7,638 nt of DNA from contig JBGPYQ010000166.1 in NCBI GenBank assembly GCA_041493345.1, positions 1 through 7,638 on the forward strand. The letters run 5' to 3'. The notes below the pieces were generated by a model, which did no database searches, had not been told where the DNA came from, and was given only the letters and a program-made list of their open reading frames with translations. This DNA comes from VBDM01 sp041493345. GTDB lineage: Bacteria; Pseudomonadota; Gammaproteobacteria; Burkholderiales; SG8-39. The translations under genes were made by a program, and so were the position numbers. This document shows positions 1 through 4,700 of the stretch, in pieces (positions within the stretch are counted from its first letter, which is position 1; each line of letters begins with the position of its first letter).

Positions 1-1
1 C

Positions 2-523
2 GGCCAGGCCTTGCAAGTTGTCGAATGGGACCGCACGCACCAGTATTGCGGAGCGTGCGGCGCGGCGACGGCGGCTCGCATGAGCGAACGCAGCCGCGAA
101 TGCCCGAGCTGCGGGCTGGTGGCCTACCCGCGGCTCGCGCCGGCGGTCATGGGGCTGGTGCGGCGGGGACGGGAGCTGCTGCTCGCTCGCTCGCCGCGAT
201 TTCCCAAGGGCATGTACAGCGCCCTCGCCGGGTTTGTCGAGCCGGGAGAGACGCTCGAACAGTGTCTGGAGCGCGAGATATATGAAGAGGTCGGAATCCG
301 CATTCGCAAGGCGCGATATTTCGCCAGCCAGCCCTGGCCGTTTCCGCATTCGCTCATGATTGCGTTCTTTGCAGACTATGTTTCGGGCGATTTGCGCGTT
401 GATGGCGCGGAAATCGAGGATGCAAAGTGGTTCAAAATTGAAAATTTGCCGCAACTTCCTGCTAGAATCAGCGTCGCTCGCAGGTTGATCGATGCGGCAA
501 CGGGGGAGATGTCAGCGTCGTAA
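2..523 (+). CDS. nudC: NADH pyrophosphatase NudC, 5'-truncated by the window edge
   Basis: Nudix hydrolase that splits NAD(H) into NMN(H) and AMP; the family also removes NAD caps from RNA 5' ends. Counting from the TTG at 11, a zinc ribbon is formed by Cys13/Cys16 and Cys31/Cys34. The Nudix box spans residues 74-96 and has every key residue of GX5EX7REUXEEXGU, including the Mg-binding REIYEE segment. SQPWPFPHS at 106-114 is the signature that separates NADH pyrophosphatases from other Nudix enzymes. Known NudC proteins are about 250-310 residues, so the N-terminal domain is missing. The frame is open to the first base (Gly-Gln-Ala precede the TTG), so the TTG at 11 is an internal codon and not the start. 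The stop codon lies inside a terminator-like hairpin. Family assignment is firm. Confidence 0.93.
   Translation, partial: GQALQVVEWDRTHQYCGACGAATAARMSERSRECPSCGLVAYPRLAPAVMGLVRRGRELLLARSPRFPKGMYSALAGFVEPGETLEQCLEREIYEEVGIRIRKARYFASQPWPFPHSLMIAFFADYVSGDLRVDGAEIEDAKWFKIENLPQLPARISVARRLIDAATGEMSAS
438..468 (+). promoter_or_regulatory. Candidate promoter for speD-speE inside nudC
   Basis: TAGAAT at 463-468 is preceded by TG one base upstream (460-461), giving an extended -10. TTGAAA at 438-443 could serve as a -35, but the 19-nt spacer is long. Transcription would start near 475 and pass through the hairpin at 506-541 before the fusion gene. This is pattern matching only. Confidence 0.3.
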
Positions 524-541
524 GCCGACATCTCATTTTTT
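506..541 (+). terminator. Terminator-like hairpin overlapping the nudC stop codon
   Basis: GAGATGTC (506-513) and GACATCTC (527-534) are perfectly complementary. The stem extends inward with one A-C mismatch to GC (515-516) and GC (524-525), leaving a 7-8-nt loop that holds the TAA stop. One A and then six T follow (536-541), the layout of an intrinsic terminator. The 5' arm is nudC coding sequence. Only 24 nt separate the T run from the start codon of the fusion gene, so the element could terminate nudC, attenuate speD-speE, or both. Confidence 0.6.
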
Positions 542-550
542 AACGGGCGT

Positions 551-555
551 GGGGA
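551..555 (+). promoter_or_regulatory. Shine-Dalgarno candidate deciding the TTG start of speD-speE
   Basis: GGGGA lies 10 nt before the TTG at 566 but only 3 nt before the out-of-frame ATG at 559. Spacing therefore favours the TTG, although 10 nt is longer than ideal. Confidence 0.45.
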
Positions 556-565
556 TTTATGCAAA

Positions 566-1822
566 TTGGACGGATTACATGTTGTCGCGAATCTGTACCG
601 TTGCCGGGGGGACGCACGGTATCTGACTGACGCAGCCGCGCTGCGTCAATTTTGCCACGACTCCATCAACGGGTCCGGGCTAACCATACTCGGCGACCTG
701 TTCCACGAGTTCGACGGTGGCGGGGTCACGGGCACGGTGGTGCTGGCGGAATCGCATCTCGCCATCCACACCTGGCCCGAGCTTCAGAGCGTCACCCTCG
801 ACGTTTACGTTTGCAATTACACTCAGGACAACACCGCGAAGGCGCGCAAGGTCGTAAAAGACCTGATGGACCTGTATTTGCCCGAGGAGCATGTCTGCCA
901 CGATGTGCCGCGCGACAAGCGGCTGATGTACGAATCTCTGAACGAGGACTACGGGTTTTTCGTGCGCTCCTCCAGGCTGATCGAAACCTCAAAGACGCGC
1001 TTCCAGGACCTGGAGGTCCACGAAACCCCGCAGTTCGGCAAGCTCTTCCGGCTGGACGGCTGCTTCATGACGTCCGAGCGCGAGGAATTTGTCTATCACG
1101 AGACGCTCATGCATACGGCACTTGCCGCTCACCCTTCGCCAAAGCGGGTGCTCGTGATCGGGGGTGGCGACGGCGGTGCCGCCGAAGAGGCGCTCAAGCA
1201 CCCTTCGGTCGAGCTGGTCGTGATGGTCGAACTCGACGAGAAAGTGGTCGAGATCGCCAAGCAGCATTTCGTCGCAATCCATCGCGGCGTGTTCGACAAC
1301 CCCAGGCTGAAGCTGCTGATCGAGGACGGACTGAAATTCGTGGCCGAGACCAAGGAGAGGTTCGACCACATCGCGCTCGATCTGCCGGATCCGATCGGTC
1401 CTGCGACGGCCCTTTACGACGAGGCTTTCTTCCGCGACTGCAAGCGCGCGCTCGCCTTGGGAGGCGTGCTCACGCTGCACATGGGTTCACCCTGGTCGCG
1501 TCCAGACCGCGTGAAAATGCTCTACGGCCGCCTGGCGAAGATCTTCAAGATTGCCCGACCGTACACGATGTTCATACCGCTGTACGGCTGCCTGTGGTCG
1601 ATGTGCGCCTGCTCCGACTCGACCGACGTGGCGGCCTTGGGTCCGGCCGAGATTGAAGCGCGCATCTCCGCCCGCGGGCTGACCCACCTGCAGTATTACA
1701 ACGGCGCCACCCATCAGGGACTGTTCGCGCTGCCGAACTTCGTGCGCGAACTCACCGTGGACGCGGTGCCCAAGCCCAGGCTTGTGGCCTCGAAAAAGCG
1801 CGCGGCCGGAGGAGCCAAGTAG
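566..1822 (+). CDS. speD-speE: Fused S-adenosylmethionine decarboxylase / spermidine synthase
   Basis: One 418-residue ORF carries both late enzymes of spermidine synthesis. Residues 1 to about 115 are a bacterial class 1b AdoMet decarboxylase: ESHLAIHTWPE at 62-72 holds the Glu62/Ser63 self-cleavage site that makes the pyruvoyl group, with His68 and Cys83 as the expected processing and catalytic residues. Residues from about 128 on are an aminopropyltransferase: YHETLMH (177-183), the GGGDGG nucleotide loop (199-204), Glu222, Asp254-Gly255, and LDLPDPIGP (271-279) with Asp272 and Asp275 matching the catalytic aspartates of spermidine synthases. A basic tail ends the protein. The start must be TTG at 566: no ATG or GTG occurs in frame between the TAA at 521 and this codon. 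The numbering of Ser63, His68 and Cys83 equals that of the free-standing Thermotoga maritima enzyme, which supports a nearly complete N-terminus. SpeD-SpeE fusions are known from some bacteria, including betaproteobacteria such as Delftia. Self-processing would release a short N-terminal beta chain and leave the alpha chain joined to the transferase. Final polyamine specificity cannot be read from sequence. Confidence 0.93.
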   Translation: MDGLHVVANLYRCRGDARYLTDAAALRQFCHDSINGSGLTILGDLFHEFDGGGVTGTVVLAESHLAIHTWPELQSVTLDVYVCNYTQDNTAKARKVVKDLMDLYLPEEHVCHDVPRDKRLMYESLNEDYGFFVRSSRLIETSKTRFQDLEVHETPQFGKLFRLDGCFMTSEREEFVYHETLMHTALAAHPSPKRVLVIGGGDGGAAEEALKHPSVELVVMVELDEKVVEIAKQHFVAIHRGVFDNPRLKLLIEDGLKFVAETKERFDHIALDLPDPIGPATALYDEAFFRDCKRALALGGVLTLHMGSPWSRPDRVKMLYGRLAKIFKIARPYTMFIPLYGCLWSMCACSDSTDVAALGPAEIEARISARGLTHLQYYNGATHQGLFALPNFVRELTVDAVPKPRLVASKKRAAGGAK

Positions 1823-1826
1823 CATT

Positions 1827-1843
1827 AATCCGGAACCCGGATT
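1827..1843. terminator. Possible hairpin between convergent speD-speE and dadA
   Basis: AATCCGG (1827-1833) and CCGGATT (1837-1843) form a perfect 7-bp stem with a 3-nt loop just after the speD-speE stop. No T run follows on either strand, so it is not a canonical intrinsic terminator. It could act as a 3'-end stabiliser or pause site. A second, weaker 5-bp hairpin lies at 1901-1914. The 99-nt gap shows nothing else. Confidence 0.25.
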
Positions 1844-1921
1844 GCCTGGTTTCGGCGCCGGCTTGAACCCGCTCGGCACGAACGCACCAATCCTTCCTCG
1901 CCAGCCCAGGCTGGGCGGCGT

Positions 1922-3223
1922 TCAGGCGCTAGGGGCGACCGGAGCGATTGCCTCTCTTGATCTGGACTCCATCCCGAGGAAGCGAAAATCCGGTTTCGGG
2001 ATTCGGCCGCTGACGATGTCAGCAAGCGCCCGCCCCGAGCCGCAAGCCAGGGTCCAGCCGAGCGTCCCGTGGCCGGTGTTGAGGTAGAGGCCGGGATAGC
2101 GCGTGCGCCCTATGAGCGGGAGATTATCGGGCGTGGCCGGCCGAAGCCCGGTCCAGAACTGCGCATCCTGCGGCCGTCCGGCGCGCGGAAAAAGCTCAAA
2201 AGTGCGCTTGACCAGCGCCTTGCAGCGGAATTCGTTGATTTCAGTGTTGTAACCATCCAGTTCCGCGGTGCCGGCGACCCGCAGGCGCTGGCCCAGCCGC
2301 GTAAGCACGATCTTGCGCGCGTGGTCGGTGAGGCTGATATGCGGCGCTTCGTCGTCCGGCCCGAGCGGCAACGTGATCGAATAACCCTTGACCGGATACA
2401 CGGGCACTCGCACATCGATCGGGCGCAGCAGGAGCGGGCTGTAGCTCGCGAGCGCCACGATGTATGCGTCGGCGCGAAGCGATTCCTCGATGCCGCTTTC
2501 ATCATCGATCACGATGCGCTCAACCCGCCCGCGCGCGGTTTCGATTCGCTTGACGCTCACATTAAAGCGAAATCTGACTCCTCTTGCCGCGCAAAGATCG
2601 GAAAGATTCTTGGTGAAGAGCCGCGCGTCGCCAGACTCGTCGGACGGCGCATAGGCGCCGCCGGCGAACCGCGGCTTCGCGTGAGCGAGCGCCGGTTCGA
2701 TCGCGACACACTCCTCCGGCGTTCTGAGTCCGGCGTCGAATCCGCGAGCCCTGAGGAATTCGACGTGCGCTCGCGCGCGTTTGAATTCGTGCCGCTCCTC
2801 ATACAGGTGCAGGATTCCTCGTACCTGGGAGTCATATTGGATGCCGGTGCTGCGGCGCAGTTCATGCAGCTGTTCGCGGCTGTAAAGCGCGAGCGCAAAC
2901 ATGGTTTCCATGTTGCGACGGGTGCGGCCGGGCAGGCATTCGAACAAGAAGCGCAGGCCCCAGAGCCATTGATCGAGGTCGGCGTGCGGCCGAAACAGCA
3001 GAGGCGCGTCCTCGCGCCCGAGCCATTGCAGGATTTTGAGCGGCGCCGTCGGATTGGCCCAAGGCTCGGCGTGACTCACCGAGATCTGGCCGCCATTGGC
3101 GAAACTTGCCTCCAGCCCGGGCTCGGCCTGCCGGTCCACCACCAGCACCTCGTGGCCCGCCTGCGAGAGATACCAGGCGCTCGAGGTGCCAATGACGCCG
3201 GCCCCCAGAACGACGACCTGCAT
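1922..3223 (-). CDS. dadA: DadA-type D-amino acid dehydrogenase, FAD-dependent
   Basis: Predicted 433-residue FAD enzyme of the DAO superfamily, close to DadA, which oxidises D-amino acids to 2-oxo acids and passes electrons to the membrane quinone chain. The N-terminus begins at once with the Rossmann FAD site, GAGVIG at 7-12, and Asp30 ends the second strand. FANGGQIS (41-48) followed by SHAEPWANP is typical of DadA. Near the C-terminus, GLRPATPDNLPLIGRT and GHGTLGW (384-390) complete the FAD site. E. coli DadA has 432 residues, a near-exact length match. The ATG at 3223 is chosen over the TTG at 3238 because GGAGG (3229-3233) sits 5 nt before the ATG and because DadA proteins start directly at this strand. 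No alanine racemase gene is adjacent. A glycine riboswitch in the leader suggests the substrate or product is tied to glycine, so a glycine or N-alkylglycine dehydrogenase is possible; this is inference. Confidence 0.88.
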   Translation of the reverse strand: MQVVVLGAGVIGTSSAWYLSQAGHEVLVVDRQAEPGLEASFANGGQISVSHAEPWANPTAPLKILQWLGREDAPLLFRPHADLDQWLWGLRFLFECLPGRTRRNMETMFALALYSREQLHELRRSTGIQYDSQVRGILHLYEERHEFKRARAHVEFLRARGFDAGLRTPEECVAIEPALAHAKPRFAGGAYAPSDESGDARLFTKNLSDLCAARGVRFRFNVSVKRIETARGRVERIVIDDESGIEESLRADAYIVALASYSPLLLRPIDVRVPVYPVKGYSITLPLGPDDEAPHISLTDHARKIVLTRLGQRLRVAGTAELDGYNTEINEFRCKALVKRTFELFPRAGRPQDAQFWTGLRPATPDNLPLIGRTRYPGLYLNTGHGTLGWTLACGSGRALADIVSGRIPKPDFRFLGMESRSREAIAPVAPSA

Positions 3224-3228
3224 GCTCG

Positions 3229-3233
3229 CCTCC
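3229..3233 (-). promoter_or_regulatory. Shine-Dalgarno site of dadA
   Basis: GGAGG on the minus strand lies 5 nt upstream of the ATG at 3223. It fixes that start and lies just downstream of the riboswitch terminator's U-rich tail. Confidence 0.75.
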
Positions 3234-3244
3234 GACAAAAAAGC

Positions 3245-3273
3245 AAAAAGGGGCGAAGCCTCCGCTTTGCCCC
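3245..3273 (-). terminator. Intrinsic terminator of the glycine riboswitch
   Basis: On the minus strand GGGGCAAAGC (3273-3264) pairs with GCTTCGCCCC (3259-3250), with one A-C mismatch, around a GGAG loop. TTTTT follows at 3249-3245, then GC and six more T (3242-3237). The hairpin lies between the aptamer and the dadA RBS. Its 5' arm is the same stretch that could form the 3' strand of the aptamer's P1 helix, so the two structures exclude each other, as expected of a transcription-controlling riboswitch. Confidence 0.8.
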
Positions 3274-3392
3274 CGTCCTCCTGCCTGAGAGATGCGGCCC
3301 GCGCTGCATCTGCGGAGCTGCGTGATTCAATCTACTCCTTCGACCCACGCAGAGCAAGCGAACTCTCCGGCCGCGTGGAGCAAATATCACGC
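3266..3392 (-). ncRNA. Glycine riboswitch, single aptamer, controlling dadA
   Basis: Read on the minus strand, the leader holds the conserved blocks of the glycine aptamer in order: GGAGAG (3368-3363); a hairpin CTGCGTG/CACGCAG (3352-3346 with 3324-3318) enclosing the CGAAGGAGTAGA core; a further stem AGATGC/GCATCT (3311-3306 with 3295-3290); and TCTCAGGCAGGAGGAC (3290-3275), matching the TCTCAGGCAAAAGGAC consensus. GAGAG pairs with CTCTC as P2. A possible P1 is TTTGCTCC (3384-3377) with GGGGCAAA (3273-3266), 8 bp including one G-U. A competing small hairpin GCGTG/CACGC (3392-3388 with 3377-3373) sits just upstream and resembles the extra helix next to singlet aptamers. Only one set of aptamer motifs is present. 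Glycine riboswitches are usually ON switches; P1 sharing the terminator 5' arm fits that. A weak -10 (TATACC, 3403-3398) lies at the 5' edge. Confidence 0.87.
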
Positions 3393-3441
3393 ATCCCGGT
3401 ATAGTTGAAATTTTGGATTGCGCGGAAAATCATTCCGGCGC

Positions 3442-3492
3442 CGCCGCCTGACTGCGGCGACGGTGCTCGGGACCCCGGGCGCTTGCGCCCGG
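3442..3492. repeat. Two GC-rich inverted repeats between the FAH gene and the riboswitch
   Basis: CGCCGC/GCGGCG (3442-3447 with 3454-3459) has a 6-nt loop. CCGGGCG/CGCCCGG (3475-3481 with 3486-3492) has a CTTG loop and would be a perfect 8+8 palindrome but for its 2-nt centre. Neither is followed by a T run on either strand. They may support termination or protect the 3' end of the FAH transcript. Confidence 0.4.
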
Positions 3493-3516
3493 AAACAAAG
3501 AACCGGCAATGGCCGG
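3493..3516 (-). terminator. Candidate terminator of the FAH-family gene
   Basis: On the minus strand CCGGC-CATT-GCCGG (3516-3503) forms a 5-bp tetraloop hairpin followed at once by TTCTTTGTTT (3502-3493). It begins 30 nt after the FAH stop codon. The stem is short and the U tract is interrupted, so the call is moderate. It would separate FAH transcription from the riboswitch unit. Confidence 0.42.
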
Positions 3517-3545
3517 GGGGCTTGCACTGCCTCGGATTGCCTGTT

Positions 3546-4397
3546 CTACTTTCCCGAATAGGTCAGCACTCTCTGCCGCTGTTCGCCCAAGCCCTTGATG
3601 CCGAGCGTGACGATATCACCGGGCTTCAGCCAGGCCTGCGTGGGCTTCATGCCCAGCGCGACGCCCGCCGGCGTACCGGTTGTAATGATGTCGCCGGGCA
3701 ACAAGCTCATGTAATTGCTGACGTAGGAAACGAGCTTCGCGCAGGAGAAAATCATGTTCTTCGTGTTCGAGGACTGCCTGCGCTCGCCGTTCACGTCCAG
3801 CCAGATGTCGAGCGTCTGCGGATTGGTAATTTCGTCCGTCGTGACCAGCCAGGGTCCGATCGGCCCAAAAGTGTCGCAGCCCTTGCCCTTGTCCCATTGA
3901 GAGGACTGCAACTGGAAGGCGCGTTCGGAAACGTCATTCACGATGGTGTAGCCGGCGACGTAATCGAGGGCGCTCTCTTCGGAAACGTACTGGGTTGTGG
4001 CGCCGATGACAATCGCAATTTCGACCTCATAATCGAGCTTGGTCGAACCGCGCGGTTGCTGGATGTCGTCGTTGGGTCCCGTGATGCTGGTCGTCGCTTT
4101 CGCAAAAATGACCGGCTCCGCGGGAATCTGCAGGCCGGCTTCGTGCGCATGATCCATGTAGTTCAGGCCGATCGCGACAAACTTCGAGATTCCGGTGTAG
4201 GGCACGCCGAAACGCGGATTTCCGCGTACAAGCGGCAGAGATTCGGGGCGAATCTTGCGCAGCTTCGCCAACCCCTTCGGGGATATCGTTTCCTGGTCGA
4301 TATTGGAGATCACCCCGGAGAAGTCGCGCAACTGGCCTTGCGCGTCGATCACGCCCGGTTTCTCGAATCCGTTCCTGCCGTAACGACAAAGCTTCAT
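3546..4397 (-). CDS. Fumarylacetoacetate hydrolase (FAH) family protein
   Basis: A 283-residue cytosolic enzyme of the FAH / 2-hydroxyhepta-2,4-diene-1,7-dioate isomerase superfamily, which cleaves or isomerises C-C bonds of 2-oxo or 1,3-diketo acids with Mg or Mn. Visible motifs: GLNYMDHAHE (77-86); the metal ligands Glu124 and Glu126 in DYEVEIAIVIG and Asp155 in NDVSER; KGKGCDTFGPIGPW (170-183); and TGTPAGV (240-246). Length is normal and no key residue is missing. Close relatives are variously labelled ureidoglycolate lyase, 2,4-diketo-3-deoxy-L-fuconate hydrolase or acylpyruvase, so the substrate is left open. The ATG at 4397 has GGAAG (4408-4404) 6 nt upstream. It lies 15 nt after the stop of an SDR fragment. 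SDR and FAH proteins act in sequence in non-phosphorylative L-fucose/L-rhamnose-type sugar acid routes, which hints at a former pathway that has lost its dehydrogenase here. Confidence 0.9.
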   Translation of the reverse strand: MKLCRYGRNGFEKPGVIDAQGQLRDFSGVISNIDQETISPKGLAKLRKIRPESLPLVRGNPRFGVPYTGISKFVAIGLNYMDHAHEAGLQIPAEPVIFAKATTSITGPNDDIQQPRGSTKLDYEVEIAIVIGATTQYVSEESALDYVAGYTIVNDVSERAFQLQSSQWDKGKGCDTFGPIGPWLVTTDEITNPQTLDIWLDVNGERRQSSNTKNMIFSCAKLVSYVSNYMSLLPGDIITTGTPAGVALGMKPTQAWLKPGDIVTLGIKGLGEQRQRVLTYSGK

Positions 4398-4412
4398 TGT
4401 TGGCTTCCTTTC

Positions 4413-4552
4413 CTAGATCGTCATGCCGCCGTCCACGGAAAACACGACGCCGGTGGCAAGCGCTGGCGCCATTGCGCAATTCATGCGCCTGCCGCTGTAA
4501 TGAAAGCGGTGTTTTCCACCAGCACTGCGCCGACCTGGCTGCTGCTGATCAT
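4413..4552 (-). pseudogene. Remnant of a short-chain dehydrogenase (SDR) gene, internally deleted
   Basis: The 3' part (4475-4413) translates as 20 codons ending ATGVVFSVDGGMTI-stop, the characteristic C-terminus of classical SDR enzymes (TG-x-x-x-x-VDGG). The 5' part (4552-4481) starts with ATG and reads through ENTAFITAAGA to a TGA. FITAAGA resembles the SDR N-terminal cofactor motif (T-A-A-G-x-G-I-G), and the next codons TGA-ATT-GCG resemble Gly-Ile-Gly with substitutions. The two parts are in different frames and about 220 codons of a normal 250-residue SDR are missing. This is best read as an internal deletion in a gene that was in operon with the FAH gene. The C-terminal match is strong; the N-terminal match is short and less certain. 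Confidence 0.6.
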
Positions 4553-4562
4553 AAAGCTGGGA

Positions 4563-4571
4563 ATTATATCA
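4563..4571 (-). promoter_or_regulatory. Extended -10 promoter for the SDR remnant and FAH gene
   Basis: On the minus strand TGATATAAT contains a perfect TATAAT (4568-4563) with TG one base upstream (4571-4570). No good -35 is found at 16-18 nt; the region there is T-rich (GGTTTTTT). Predicted transcription starts near 4556, only a few nt before the ATG at 4552. Confidence 0.6.
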
Positions 4572-4600
4572 GCGCAAGCCGTAAAAAACCACTTAATGTA

Positions 4601-4620
4601 GCCTAATCAGACTGTTAGGC
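4601..4620. promoter_or_regulatory. Palindrome upstream of the FAH promoter, possible operator
   Basis: GCCTAA (4601-4606) and TTAGGC (4615-4620) are perfect inverted repeats; with one skipped T the arms extend through CAG/CTG around a central A. It is centred about 54 nt upstream of the predicted transcription start, a typical activator position, and the promoter lacks a clear -35. As RNA it could also be a weak hairpin after typA, but the six-T run is 12 nt beyond the stem. Confidence 0.35.
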
Positions 4621-4700
4621 AGAGCTTGCGCGATGCTTTCGACTCTGAAAACACCCCTTCGACGGGCGCGCGAACCGCCCTCGATACCCGATGCTTCGGT

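Noticed and set aside
652..1656. Alternative plus-strand frame (334 codons) within speD-speE
   Set aside because: Arg-rich out-of-frame translation of a gene whose own frame has full catalytic motifs.
3223..3238. TTG at 3238 as the dadA start
   Set aside because: It would place the Shine-Dalgarno sequence inside the coding region and lies at the terminator's U-rich tail; the ATG at 3223 has proper spacing and the usual DadA N-terminus.
2069..3325. Long plus-strand open frame (418 codons) opposite dadA
   Set aside because: It is antisense to a well-recognised DadA gene and its riboswitch. The product is rich in Arg, Gly and Ala with no recognisable motif; long antisense frames are expected in GC-rich DNA.
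4481..4552. 23-residue ORF as a leader peptide for the FAH gene
   Set aside because: It has no RBS, would be almost leaderless, and its end matches an SDR N-terminus, so a gene remnant explains it better; a regulatory role is not excluded.
3405..4601. Long plus-strand open frame (398 codons) opposite the FAH gene
   Set aside because: Shadow of the FAH-family gene; no recognisable domain and it runs through intergenic hairpins and the SDR remnant.
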